Assembly (NCBI GenBank): GCA_947650365.1
Contig: OX393551.1
Span: forward strand, 90,680,697-90,744,696
DNA length: 64,000 bases
Reading direction: 5' to 3'
DNA from: Chamaelirium japonicum
Lineage: Eukaryota > Streptophyta > Magnoliopsida > Liliales > Melanthiaceae
Position numbers and translations under genes: made by a program. The number at the start of each line of letters is the position of its first letter. Within the stretch, counting starts at the first letter, position 1. Below the pieces are notes generated by a model that saw only the letters and a program-made list of their open reading frames with translations, made no database searches and was not told the origin of the DNA. Shown here piece after piece: positions 14,264-24,194 of this stretch.

Positions 14264-16723
14264 ATGGGGTCTGGGCACAGCGAACCCCCCGCTGAGACTC
14301 CCCAGCCCCTTGTCCCGCTCAGTGACCAGCTCCTGTTGGAGATGTTGGCCACCCAGCGGGCAATGATGGAGGAGTTCACACGCTTGCATCAGGCCCCGGC
14401 GGCGAGCCGGCGTTCGGGCTCATCAAGGGCCGCATCCCCCGCGCGACCTCCCGTCTCGTCGCGCCTACCCACGACCGTCCCAGCTCGGCGGACTTCCCAC
14501 TCGGAACCCCCGGTTGAGAGGACGGCCGTGCATGGAGCGAAGGAGACCCCACTCACAAGGTTACAGAAGCTTGTAACCCAGCGGTCTAGCAACCAGGCGA
14601 CCTCGCGCGCGACCATCCCTCGCCGCCGTAGCCGGAGCGCCGACTCTGACGGGTCGGAGGCGAGGTCTCAAGAGAGGGATCACGACCCGCGCCATCAGCG
14701 ACGAGGGAAAGAGCCCGCGGTCGCTATACCTTCCGAACCGCGAGAGGCAACGGCCTCCCATAGACCAACCGCCACGCTGAAGGGATTCGCGGGTGAGCGG
14801 CCAGGAGGCCGCCGATCGGTAGCCCCTGAGGATCACCGCGGGGTATATCCGAACCTCCCTCGAGGGAGCGCGCATGGCCATCTAGGACCTGCGCAGCCGC
14901 CTTTGGGAGTTCTCCCCGGGCGCTGGCAGCGATCCAGTGCGCCCGTAGATTTACTGGAGGATCTCGCCGCCCATGGAGGCAGCTCGCCTTTCACCAGCGA
15001 GGTCCACAAAGGGGGTTTTCCGCACCATTGGACCCCCCCGAAGTTTGTATTGTTCGACGGGTCCCAGGACCCCGTGGACCATCTCTTGGCCTACAGAAAG
15101 CTTCTGTTTTTCCGGGACCAAGACCACGTCTTGTGTCGAGCATTCCCGAGCAGTTTGACTGGCTCGGCTTTGAATTGGTTCCACAAGTTGCCGTCCGGTG
15201 TAATCCCCGACTTTCCAACTCTCTCTAGGCTATTCCTGGAGCAGTATCGCTGCAATAGGCAGCCCCCGAAGAGAATCGAGTCTCTATTCACTTTAGCCAT
15301 GGGAGCTCGCGAAACGCTCCGGTGCTTCGCAACGCGATTCCGGAGCGCCTACCTCGCTCTGGAAGATGCGGCGGGCCAGGATCGTACCGTGGTGAGTGCT
15401 TTCAGAAGCGCCCTCCCCGAGGGGGGCAAGCTTCATGATGCCTTGGTGATCAAGGACCCTCGCACAATGGTTGAACTATTCGCCCTGGTCCAGCAGCACA
15501 TCAAGCTCGAAGATGCGGTGCTAGATCGGAAGGGAAAGGCAGTAGAGCAGCGACCTCCTCCGGCTCTGCGACCTCTTGTCGTTAAAGCCGTGGAGAGGAG
15601 GGAGGTGCCACTTACGGTACCTTTGCCCGGACCGTCCGCAGCTCCTGCGGTACAGCCCGCTGAAGCCCCCGCGGCGGTCGCTGGAAGGCCGGCAAACTGG
15701 CGCCTGCCTCCGGGACCCAGGGAGCGGGACTTCACCGTGTTGACCCACTCGCCGGGACAAATCTTCCATCAGATACGGAATGAGCCTTTCTTCCAGTACC
15801 CGCCACCCCTACAGGTCGGAGAGCCCGGCTCTACCGACAACTCGCGGCGGTGCGCCTTTCATCGAAGCCCTGGGCATCACACTAATAGATGCCGGGCTCT
15901 GAAGAACCACCTGGAGGATTTGCTCACGTTGGGGTACTTGAACCAATTCATCTCGCCCCCGAGGAGGTTCGAGGTGATTCCAGAACGAGCCCCTCGGGAG
16001 GGAGATCGCCCAGGACTCGCGGAGCCCGCCTTACCTCCGCCTCCCCCGGGAGGACCGGCGATCTGCCACACCATTAGCGGACGGTTGAGGGGCCCGAGAT
16101 CCAAAAACGAAGCCCGCCGGCGAGTCAGGGAGATGGAGCGGGCGCAGAAGGTATTTTCCGTCTCGCTAACCCCTACTTTACTCCAAGCACCGAGGGTGGA
16201 AGCCCGTGATTTCCTCTGGTTTTCGGAATTCGACATGACTGGGGTCGTCACGCCCCACAATGACCCCCTCGTCATACGCTTGATGATGGCTAACATCGAG
16301 GTGAGGCGAGCTCTGGTTGATTCGGGGAGCGCCGTTGACATCATTTTTCTGTCGGCCTACCTGCGAATGGGTTTGAGACTTGCCGACCTGTCTCCCTCGA
16401 CGAGCTCCCTCAGCGGATTCACCGGCGAGATCGCCAAAGTAGCGGGAGAGATAACCCTTACCGTGACCGCGGGTCCGGAAGCTCGCCAAGTCCGCTTCGC
16501 GGTAGTGGACGGAAGTTCCGCCTTTAATGCCATCCTTGGGCGACCATGGCTAAGGCAAATGAAGGCGGTATCTTTACCCAACCATCAGGCCCTCAAATTC
16601 CCAACCACGAGCGGGGTCGTGGTTATTCGGGGTGATCAGGTAACCGCTACCAGATGCGAGCAGGATGTCCTTCACCTCATGGTCATGGAGGTCGTCGAGG
16701 CCAAGAGGCCCGCACCCTCCTAG
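14264..16723 (+). CDS. gag-pro: E1 gag-protease polyprotein
   Basis: An 819-residue frame from the first ATG after the primer site to the UAG at 16721-16723. In E3 an ATG 14 codons upstream of the equivalent Met starts the frame; in E1 that codon is ATA, so 14264 is the best start left. The basic, Ser/Arg-rich N-terminal 250 residues are followed by a retrotransposon Gag domain (about residues 263-410, FDGSQDP onward), a C-x2-H-x4-H-x4-C knuckle near residues 530-543, and an aspartic protease with the active site DSGS near residue 686 and the ILGRPWL signature near residue 757. Gag would form the cytoplasmic particle and the protease would cut the polyprotein. There are no internal breaks. 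The frame continues into pol after the UAG. Confidence 0.93.
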   Translation: MGSGHSEPPAETPQPLVPLSDQLLLEMLATQRAMMEEFTRLHQAPAASRRSGSSRAASPARPPVSSRLPTTVPARRTSHSEPPVERTAVHGAKETPLTRLQKLVTQRSSNQATSRATIPRRRSRSADSDGSEARSQERDHDPRHQRRGKEPAVAIPSEPREATASHRPTATLKGFAGERPGGRRSVAPEDHRGVYPNLPRGSAHGHLGPAQPPLGVLPGRWQRSSAPVDLLEDLAAHGGSSPFTSEVHKGGFPHHWTPPKFVLFDGSQDPVDHLLAYRKLLFFRDQDHVLCRAFPSSLTGSALNWFHKLPSGVIPDFPTLSRLFLEQYRCNRQPPKRIESLFTLAMGARETLRCFATRFRSAYLALEDAAGQDRTVVSAFRSALPEGGKLHDALVIKDPRTMVELFALVQQHIKLEDAVLDRKGKAVEQRPPPALRPLVVKAVERREVPLTVPLPGPSAAPAVQPAEAPAAVAGRPANWRLPPGPRERDFTVLTHSPGQIFHQIRNEPFFQYPPPLQVGEPGSTDNSRRCAFHRSPGHHTNRCRALKNHLEDLLTLGYLNQFISPPRRFEVIPERAPREGDRPGLAEPALPPPPPGGPAICHTISGRLRGPRSKNEARRRVREMERAQKVFSVSLTPTLLQAPRVEARDFLWFSEFDMTGVVTPHNDPLVIRLMMANIEVRRALVDSGSAVDIIFLSAYLRMGLRLADLSPSTSSLSGFTGEIAKVAGEITLTVTAGPEARQVRFAVVDGSSAFNAILGRPWLRQMKAVSLPNHQALKFPTTSGVVVIRGDQVTATRCEQDVLHLMVMEVVEAKRPAPS

Positions 16724-16729
16724 CAATTA
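16721..16729 (+). promoter_or_regulatory. Predicted UAG readthrough signal between gag-pro and pol (E1)
   Basis: The gag-pro stop TAG is followed by CAATTA, which fits the CAR-YYA rule for tobamovirus-type stop readthrough. The same frame is open from 16724 onward into pol with no other stop until 18965. A possible stem (GCTCC/GGAGC, 16747-16759) follows, but one pair is lost in E3, so the hexamer is the conserved part. Confidence 0.75.
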
Positions 16730-18967
16730 CCGCCCGCTACGAGCGAGCTCCTGGGGAGCCCGCTGGGGGCATCCTCGCCTAAGTCCCCTACTCCATCCTC
16801 GGGTGGGAGCGGTGTGGATCTTAAGTTGGAGGAAGGTCGCCTGACGACCCCCAAGAGAGGAAGCTTTCCAGTTGCCGAGCCACTTCAAGAGGTTGACATT
16901 GGCGGCGAAGAAGGGCCGAGAGTGGTTAGCCTCGGGACCTCGCTAACAAAGGGCGAGGTCCTGGCCATAACCAACTTGCTCAGGGAATACCGTGACGTAT
17001 TCGCCTGGAGCTTCGCGGACATGCCAGGGATTGACCCGGAGGTCGCCTGTCATCGTCTGCACACCATGAAAGAGTTCCCGCCGGTCAAGCAGAAAGCTCG
17101 GCACATACCTGCTACGAAGTCCGTTGCAGTAGCGGCGGAGATAGACAAGCTAGAGCGAGCTGGCTTTATCCGCGAGGCGCACTTCCCCGAGTGGATCTCC
17201 AATATCGTGGCGGTGCCCAAGAAGAGCGGAGCGGTCAGAGTGTGCATCGACTTCTCCGACCTCAATAAGGCATGCCCGAAGGACGGTTTTCCTCTCCCGC
17301 GGATAGGCGCACTGGTCGACGCAGTTGTCGAGTTCCGGGCTCTATCTTTCATGGATGGATACTCAGGGTATAACCAGATACCCCTCCATCCTGAAGATCA
17401 GGAGAAGACTGCCTTCTACTCCGGAGCGGGCTACCAAAAGCTGTACTGCTACCGAGTGATGCCTTTCGGACTTAAGAACACTGGAGCGACCTACCAAAGG
17501 TTAGTCACTCAGATGTTTAAAAATCAGATCGGCAGAAATGTTGAGGTTTATGTTGATGACCTTCTGGTAAAGAGTCGAGAGCGAGGAGGGCATGTCGCCG
17601 ACCTCCGCGAAACCTTTGAAATACTGAGAAAGTACCAAATAAGGTTGAACCCGGCGAAGTGCGCATTCGGGGTGACTTCGGGAAAATTCCTCGGGTACCT
17701 GGTCACCCACAGGGGGATCGAGGCCGACCCTGGGCAAATTCGAGCACTTGTCGAAATGCCCGCACCAAGAACCCGACAGGAAGTCCAGAGATTGAGTGGG
17801 AGAATCGCCGCGCTCAATCGGTTTATATCTAAATCCTCAGACAATTGCCGACCTCTTTTCGAGCTGCTACGAAAAGGAGCGAGCATTTGTTGGGATGAGA
17901 AGTGCTACCACGCCTTTCAGAAGATCAAGGACTATCTGGCGAGCCCGCCAATCCTAGCGGCACCAAAAGATGGCGCCGAGCTCGGCGTATATCTCGTGGT
18001 CACAGAGAACGCGGTAAGCGGGGTCCTTGTGGTAGAAGAAGCAAAGGTGGAGCGGCCTATTTACTTTGTAAGCCACACAATGCTTCCCGCCGAGCTCCGG
18101 TATCGACCAATCGAGAAGGTTGCATTGGCCTTGGTCCTTACCGCGAGAAAGCTTCACCCCTACTTCTCGGCGCAGACTGTCAAGGTCATCACCGAGCACC
18201 CTCTGAAGAGCGCGCTCTCCAGACCCTCGGTAGCCGGCAGGCTCTATCGATGGTCCGCCGAGCTCGCCGCCTATGGCTTGGAGTATGTCCCTCGAGTTGC
18301 TGTCAAGGGGCAGGCTCTCGCCGATTTCTTGGCGGACTTCCCCATAGAGGAACCAGTCCAGTACCAGGAAGATGAGCCAACTGAGGCACACCCTGGGAAG
18401 GCGAGGTTCTTGAGCGATAAAGGCGAGCTTCCTCCTACTAAGCGTTCAGAAGAGGCGGGCTGGGAATTATTCGTCGATGGATCCTCCAACGCTTTGGGAG
18501 CGGGGATCGGGGTCGCACTGATCGCTCAAGAGGTGCTACTTGAGAAGTCAGTCCGGCTGGATTTCGCTGCAACCAACAATGAAGCGGAATACGAGGCGTT
18601 GCTGGCTGGTCTGGAGCTCGCTCACGAGGTAGGCGCCAAACGCTTGAAAGTCTTTAGTGATTCCCAACTGGTTATTTGCCAAATCAATGGGGAGTACGCC
18701 TCTCGGGATGCGAGAATGGCGGGCTACGTGGATCTGGTGAAAGGCAAGGCCGCGGAATTTGAGAAGATCACCTTCGAGCAAATTCCGCGGGCCGATAATA
18801 GGCGAGCTGATGCTTTGGCAAACGCCGCCTCCCTGCTGGGAACATCCGAAGCTCGCCAGATTCTCATTGAGGTACAAACTCAGTCTCGGCTCCGGCTAAC
18901 GGAACCCGCTGTTAACCAAGTTTCTACCGACGTATCTCCCGGCGGGTGGACCGCTCCCATTCTTTGA
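16724..18967 (+). CDS. pol: E1 pol, 5' part: reverse transcriptase and RNase H
   Basis: This is the same frame as gag-pro, open directly from the codon after UAG; the first ATG is well inside, so independent initiation is not needed. It holds the Ty3/gypsy reverse transcriptase (region around VCIDFSDLNKACPKD and SFMDGYSGYNQIP) with the catalytic YVDD at 17549-17560, then the RNase H with the acidic residues in LFVDGSS, NNEAEYEAL, FSDSQL and RADNRRADALA. The enzyme copies genomic RNA to DNA inside the particle. It ends at a TGA at 18965-18967. The aligned E3 codon is CGT, so TGA probably arose from CGA or CGT and the frame runs on in phase into integrase. Confidence 0.92.
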   Translation, partial: QLPPATSELLGSPLGASSPKSPTPSSGGSGVDLKLEEGRLTTPKRGSFPVAEPLQEVDIGGEEGPRVVSLGTSLTKGEVLAITNLLREYRDVFAWSFADMPGIDPEVACHRLHTMKEFPPVKQKARHIPATKSVAVAAEIDKLERAGFIREAHFPEWISNIVAVPKKSGAVRVCIDFSDLNKACPKDGFPLPRIGALVDAVVEFRALSFMDGYSGYNQIPLHPEDQEKTAFYSGAGYQKLYCYRVMPFGLKNTGATYQRLVTQMFKNQIGRNVEVYVDDLLVKSRERGGHVADLRETFEILRKYQIRLNPAKCAFGVTSGKFLGYLVTHRGIEADPGQIRALVEMPAPRTRQEVQRLSGRIAALNRFISKSSDNCRPLFELLRKGASICWDEKCYHAFQKIKDYLASPPILAAPKDGAELGVYLVVTENAVSGVLVVEEAKVERPIYFVSHTMLPAELRYRPIEKVALALVLTARKLHPYFSAQTVKVITEHPLKSALSRPSVAGRLYRWSAELAAYGLEYVPRVAVKGQALADFLADFPIEEPVQYQEDEPTEAHPGKARFLSDKGELPPTKRSEEAGWELFVDGSSNALGAGIGVALIAQEVLLEKSVRLDFAATNNEAEYEALLAGLELAHEVGAKRLKVFSDSQLVICQINGEYASRDARMAGYVDLVKGKAAEFEKITFEQIPRADNRRADALANAASLLGTSEARQILIEVQTQSRLRLTEPAVNQVSTDVSPGGWTAPIL

Positions 18968-20182
18968 TTTCTTCAGAAGGGCGAGCTTCCAGAGGGTAAA
19001 GAGGAGGCCCGACGAGTGGAGAAATGCACTGGTCGCTATCTCATTCGCTGGGATCGCCTTTTTCGAAGATCTTTTGGCGGGCCGAATCTTCGTTGCATCG
19101 AGAGCCCGGAGACCGAAGAAGTGCTGAATTGCATCCACTCTGGCGAGCTGGGAAACCACGCTGGTGGGCGATCTCTAGCTGCAAAAGTACGAAGGCAAGG
19201 ATACTGGTGGTCCACTCTGGAGCAAGACGCTTTGAAGGTCGCCCAAAGGTGCATCCAATGCCAGAAGCACGCCACGACAAATCATATGCCCGCAGAAGAA
19301 CTGCATCCTCTGGCGAGCCCCTGGCCTTTCCAGCAATGGGGGTTGGACATTGTGGGACCTTTCCCTGTGTCAGCCCGACAAAAGAAGTTCATCTTAGTAG
19401 CTACGGACTACTTCACCAAATGGGTGGAAGCAGTCCCGCTAGCTAAGATTGGTGAGAAACAAGTAAAGGACTTCCTTTGGAAGAATATCTTCTACCGCTT
19501 TGGGCTGCCCCGAGTGCTCATCACCGACAATGGTCGCCAGTTCGACAATCGCTTGATCAGAAGCTTTTGTGTTGAATATGGGGTCGACCTAAGGTTCTCG
19601 TCCCCAAGGTACCCTCAAAGCAACGAGCAGGCTGAAGCTACGAATCGTGTAATTCTAGACAACCTCAAGAAAAGGTTGGAAGGAAAGAAAGGACTGTGGG
19701 AGCAGGAGCTTCACGGCGTGCTATGGGCTTATCGTACCACTCCACGTCGCTCGACCAACGAATCACCTTTCAGCCTAACTTACGGGTGTGAAGCGGTGCT
19801 ACCCATCGAAGCCGAGCTGCCCACTGAAAGAAGGCTTGCGTCAGAGGAGATCGACAACGACGAACTGCTCGCCGACTCCCTTGATCAGCTCGAAGAAAGA
19901 CGAGAGCGCGCCAATCTACACCTCGCCGGATATAGACAAGAAATGAAGCGTGCCTACAACAAAAGAGTCCGCCATCGGGCATTCAAGGCCGGGGACATGG
20001 TGATGAGAAAGGTGTTCGCAAACACTCAAGAACCTAATACAGGAAAGCTCGCGGCGAACTGGGAAGGCCCCTACATAATACGCGAAGCGCGAGGCCAGGG
20101 GGCTTACCAGTTGATGACCGCTGAAGGCGACCTGTTAGAGCGACCTTGGAATGCTTTGCACCTTCGCAAGTTCTATGCGTAA
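18968..20182 (+). pseudogene. pol: E1 pol, 3' part: integrase, cut off by upstream TGA
   Basis: Continues pol in the same frame after the TGA at 18965. It has the HHCC zinc-binding region (HSGELGNH and CIQC near 19137-19262), the integrase core with aspartates in LDIVGPFP and TDNGRQF and the glutamate in QAEATN, and a C-terminal GPY/F module (NWEGPYII near 20060). No chromodomain follows; the frame stops in LRKFYA. The residue in the usual NGQAEA motif is Glu instead of Gly here, while E2 and E3 keep Gly, another sign that this copy is damaged. Without a second readthrough event no integrase would be made. Confidence 0.9.
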
Positions 20183-20272
20183 GGGAATTTTGTAAATTAT
20201 CGTTTGAAGTTATGAATGAACGATGGAGGGTTCGACAAAAAATTCAACTCGGAAGCTCGCTTGTTCTACAAA

Positions 20273-20662
20273 TCAGTCCGCCGTTACGCGGACTTAAAGC
20301 AAAACCGGGATCCTCAGAGGCAGCCAGTGGGCGACCTTGAGCATCCCGGGGCAGTCCGCCGTCGTGCGGACTTAAAGCAAGACCGGGATCCTCAGAGGCA
20401 GCCAGTGGGCGACCTTGAGCATCCCGGGGCAGTCCGCCGTTGTGCGGACTTAAAGCAAGACCGGGATCCTTAGAGGCAGCCAGTGGGCGACCTTGAGCTT
20501 CCCGGGGCAGTCCGCCGTTGTGCGGACTTAAAGCAAGACCGGGATCCTCAGAGGCGGCCAGTGGGCAACCTTGGGCTTCCCGGGGAAGTCCGCTGCCAAG
20601 TGGACTCTAAACCTAACCAGGATCCTTCGCGTTCACCTGCCATGAACGGAAGCATCCTGGCG
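20273..20662. repeat. 78 bp tandem repeat downstream of E1 pol
   Basis: The phrase AGTCCGCCGTTGTGCGGACT recurs with starts at 20273, 20351, 20429, 20507 and 20585, all 78 bp apart; the last copy is diverged. The start of each unit can form a hairpin (AGTCCGC/GCGGACT). As 78 is 26 codons, a frame reading DLKQDRDPQRQPVGDLE stays open across copies. E3 has one more copy. I treat it as a non-coding 3' repeat; short coding use is not excluded. Confidence 0.92.
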
Positions 20663-21018
20663 TTGGCGTACCCCTCGAAGGGCGAGCCCGCCGAACAGGA
20701 TCATCGAGAGAAATTAACCAGGCAGGGGGCGGCTAGTACTTATTAGTTTCCTTTTAAAATAAAAATGGTTTAAGTCTCTGAGGTAGGGAAGTTTTTGAAA
20801 TCGTTTGGTTTGCTTAATCGTTTTCCGAGCTCAGAGACTAATTACGTTTTTGCGAGCATACCGAGTTTTCCGTTTGCATATACTTGAAAATAAAAAGGAT
20901 TGAATCGAATTAGCTACCTCGCCCGGGGTATCACTCTCGAGATCGCTGCGAAACTCCCGAAGCGGACTCATGGGCGAGACAGAGAAAGAAAGAAACAGGC
21001 GGACTCGAAAAATTTCAT
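20663..21018. other. Non-coding spacer between 78 bp repeats and antisense gene (E1)
   Basis: AT-richer sequence without a supported frame, found with small changes in E3 (about 62830-63230). It includes TCTCTGAG and CTCAGAGA (near 20774 and 20829), which could pair. Both the sense transcript and the antisense gene 3' end would cross it. Confidence 0.6.
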
Positions 21019-21024
21019 TTTATT
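21019..21024 (-). terminator. AATAAA poly(A) signal of the E1 antisense gene
   Basis: On the minus strand AATAAA lies about 42 nt after the stop of the antisense gene, in an AT-rich stretch. In E3 the same place reads AATGAA, so the signal is lost or weaker there. Confidence 0.6.
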
Positions 21025-21065
21025 CATTGTTTCAAGATTACAAAAAGATTACAAAGAGATACAGC

Positions 21066-24000
21066 CTAAGCCGGGCCCGCGCCAGCGCCCTCGTCGTCGC
21101 CGCCGCGCTTCCTCTTTTTCAACCTTTCGGCCTTGTATTTCTCGATGGCGTCCAGTGCGCCCTTCTTGAGAAGCTCGTCCAGCTGCGACTGGAGGCGCTC
21201 TCGCTGGGAGTTGAGGTCGCGAAGATGTGTCTCCTTCAGCGCCGCGATTTCCTCCCGGGAGGCTGTCACCTGGCCGCGAAGCTCAAGAAGCTCCTTCTGG
21301 GCGGCCTCTTTGGCTTGGATCGCCTCTTGCAGATCCTTGAGGTCGCGGGCTCGAGCCTCCTCGACCGAGGCTAGCGACTTGGCAAGGGTGGTGGCCCGCT
21401 GGCGCAACTGGGCAACCTCCGTGTCTACGGAAGCGGCCTGCTGGCGCAGCCGGTCCACCTCAGCGCGGAGCTCGTCGGATCGGTCCGCCTGGCGGAGCTG
21501 GTGGATGTGCTCGTCTACTCTCTTCTCCGAGTTATGGAGAGAGTCATCATAGAGGGCGATAGTATCCCCCGCCACTCCGGCGACCTCATCGGCGAGAGCC
21601 CGGCTGACCCGCTCCACCTGCGGCAAAGTAAAACAGTGGGATTAGAAGAAAATCAGAGCAGGAAAGGAATATGAGCCAAAGGAGCGCAATGATAATCTTA
21701 CCTCGACGAGCCGGTTGATGAGGACGATGTAGGGAGTCCGGGCAAAAATATTGCGCCCCAAGATATCCCGCGTATAATAGGGGGCGCGCTCGGGGCCGCC
21801 TGAGGAGGAGCCCGCTTGGCTTCCCTCGATCGGAGCAGCCGGAGGAAGCGATGTGGCGGCAGCATCGGCGGGCTCAAGCACCGCGGGAACCACAACTGGA
21901 GCGGCCTCAACTCCTTGGGCGCTGAGTCCCTCTTCAGCGGTCGAGGGCGGCGTGGCGATTCGCCCTTCTTCGGGCACGCCCGGGTCCGATGCTTCCGAGC
22001 TGGAGCTTGGAAGATCGTCCAGGATGGTCCCCAGGTCCGGAGACCAGTAGACCAACCTGTCGAGCTCCACAGGGAGGGCGGGAACCTCCAGGGTCGCGGG
22101 CGCAGGCGCGCTGGCAGCGGGCGCAGGCGCGCTGATAGCGGGCGCAGGCGCGCTTGGGGCCGAGGGCGCAGGCATGCTAGCAGCAGGCGCGGGCGCGGGT
22201 GCGGTCACGGGCGCACTAGAAGCGGCCGGCGCGGGCTCAGGCGCAAGCGCGCTGGCAGCAGCAAGCGCAGGCGCAGGCGTGCTTAAAGCGGCCGGTGCGG
22301 GCTCAGGCGAGGGCTCGGGCACGGGCGCGCTGAGAGCTTTGGGCGCGGGCGCGGATGCGCTGGCAGCGGCGGGCTCGGGCACGCTGGCAGCGGCGGGCTC
22401 AGGCACGCTGGCAGCTGGGAGCGCGGGCGCAGGCGCGCTGGCGGCGGCGGGCTCGGACGCGCTAACGGTAGCGGGCACGGGCGCAGGCGCGCTGAGGGCA
22501 AGCACAGCCGGTACAGAGGATGCGGGCACGTTGGCGGCAGCAGGCGCAGCCGCGCTGGAAGCAACGTGCGCGGACGCACTAGGAGCGGGCACAGCCGATG
22601 CGGCGGGCTCAGCAGCGCGGGCCGGCTCCTCTTCTTCCTCTTCCTCGGCCGAGCCGGAATCCTCGCAGGATCCCAAGCCCGCTTCCTCCAGAGCGGCTTT
22701 CCTCCTCCGCTCCTCAGCGACTCGCGCAAAGGCTTCGTGAGCTTTGCGGACGACATCGTCTTCCCCCGTTGGGCGGGCCGTCGGAGCTTTCTTCTTCTTC
22801 TTCTTTACATGGGCACCCTCCATCTCTGGGGTCATTACCGCGATAAAGAGGGGTTTAGAGAGGTCGCCCGGGAACCCGCGCATCAGCACCTCGGCCATTG
22901 GGGTTTCCACCTCCGCCATGCCAAGGAGGAGCTCGACGCGCGGGTCCTCAGGGTCGACCATCACAACTTGACGTCGTGGGGGTTCCGAAATTGAGGAGCG
23001 CGTAGGGGGACTGGAAGCTAAGGGGGAGTTCGCCTGACCTGGGGCAACCTCGCGGGGTGGAGGCGGCGGCGAGGGAATATCCTCCTCGCGGATCATGTCG
23101 ATGGTGTCTTCATCGGCGAGCCTAATCGGAGAATCCCGCTTCTTCTTCCCCTTCTTAGCCGAAGAGGTGCCGGCGCCGGAGGTCGTAGGAGCCGCCGTGG
23201 AGGTCGCCCCGGTGCGGCGAGAGACCGCCACCTTCTTGCGCATAATCTTCTGGCGGGTAGTAATGGTGCCAGTCCGGAGATCCTTCCAGAGGAAGGAGAA
23301 GTCCAGAGCCAGGATCTTCTCGGGAGTCCGCCCGCCGAGGAACTCCATGATCGCCTTGTCGAGAGCTTGCTCCTGGGCCCCGGAGATACACTTCTTCCCT
23401 TTGGCCCGGTACTCGCCGATCGCTTTGAAGGTGGGGAGCGGCGGCCTTCCGGGATGGGCGGGGACGCCTGCGCAGGGACCTCGCCACTCCCCCGCGACGA
23501 CGAAGGGGTACTCTTTCCAGTACCTGTCCTTGTTTTCGACCGCGGAGAAGGGGAGTACCTCGCCACTGCGGCCAGTAAGATAAAACTGGCCGCAGTCCAC
23601 CTCGCTGAAGACGGTCCCTGGCTTGAGGAACCATTTCTTCAGGAGGTAGGCGAGGGGGATCCTCACGTTGAGGGCCTCCTCGATACGAGAAAGCCCGTAG
23701 AGGATCCCCCATGAGTTTCCTAGAAGCTGGGCAGGGCATAAGCCCGCCAGTTCCAGTAGCTCGCTGGCAAGGTGGTTCAGAGGCAGCCGGAGCCCTGACC
23801 AGACCTGCCCCACGGAGACCACCGTGCCGGAGAGCGGCCTCCCCGAGCGTGGGAGGGGCAGGATGGCGAGCTCCCGGGGAATGCCCGCCGCGGTCCGCAG
23901 ACTATCGGGGACGGGCGCGCCCCCGATGTCGTTGAACCAGACAACGGCGGGCACCTTAGGGAGAGCCTCGCCCTCGGTGCCAGGAGCGCGCACCGAGATG

Positions 24001-24083
24001 GGAGCGACATTGAGAGGCTCCTCGTGAGAGGTCACAGCAGCAGCAGCAGCGGCTGAAGAAGAAGCGGCAGCAGAGGAAGCCAT
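21066..24083 (-). CDS. E1 antisense gene, two exons: PF04195-like domain plus coiled coil
   Basis: Exon 1 is 24083-21702 (794 codons from an ATG) and exon 2 is 21617-21066. The intron 21701-21618 (84 bp) has donor GAG|GTAAG and acceptor TTTGCCGCAG|G, and both exons are whole numbers of codons, so splicing gives one frame of 977 residues. Residues 1-20 are Ser/Ala-rich. Residues 88-140 (GLRLPL, GLCPAQLLGN-W) resemble the plant putative gypsy-type transposon family PF04195 and match the E2 antisense protein. Lysine tracts (KKGKKKR, KKKKKK) could be nuclear signals. About residues 470-740 are Ala/Pro low complexity. Exon 2 is a long charged coiled coil ending in a KKRKR basic patch. A TATA box and a poly(A) signal flank it. 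Extra antisense frames are known in Tat elements; their role is not established. I cannot assign a function. Confidence 0.8.
21618..21701 (-). other. Intron of the E1 antisense gene
   Basis: 84 bp with GTAAG donor and a T-rich tract ending TTTTACTTTGCCGCAG. Without splicing the first exon stops within the intron and the coiled coil is not joined. E3 has an intron of exactly 84 bp at the same place (63820-63903). Confidence 0.82.
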
Positions 24084-24184
24084 GAGAGCGAAAGAGCGCT
24101 AGCGAGCTGCGAGCTGCGATTTGAAGGCAAAGGGGAAAGGGAAAGCTGTTTTTCACGCAGCGGTGAAAAATCGCCCCTCGTCCC

Positions 24185-24194
24185 CTATTTATAG
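24185..24194 (-). promoter_or_regulatory. TATA box of the E1 antisense gene
   Basis: CTATAAATAG on the minus strand lies about 100 nt before the ATG at 24083, a normal distance for a Pol II gene with a short leader. It suggests the antisense gene has its own promoter inside the element. Confidence 0.7.

Noticed and set aside
15433..16581. Minus-strand frames opposite gag-pro and pol
   Set aside because: Shadows of a GC-rich coding frame; they do not keep a start or any motif between E1 and E3.
16747..16759. Hairpin after the UAG as a needed readthrough element
   Set aside because: One base pair is broken in E3 and E2 shows no equivalent that I can see; only the hexamer is shared.
21816..22740. 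Plus-strand Ala/Gly-rich frames opposite the E1 antisense gene
   Set aside because: They are mirror images of the Ala/Pro-rich repeat of the antisense exon in GC-rich DNA.
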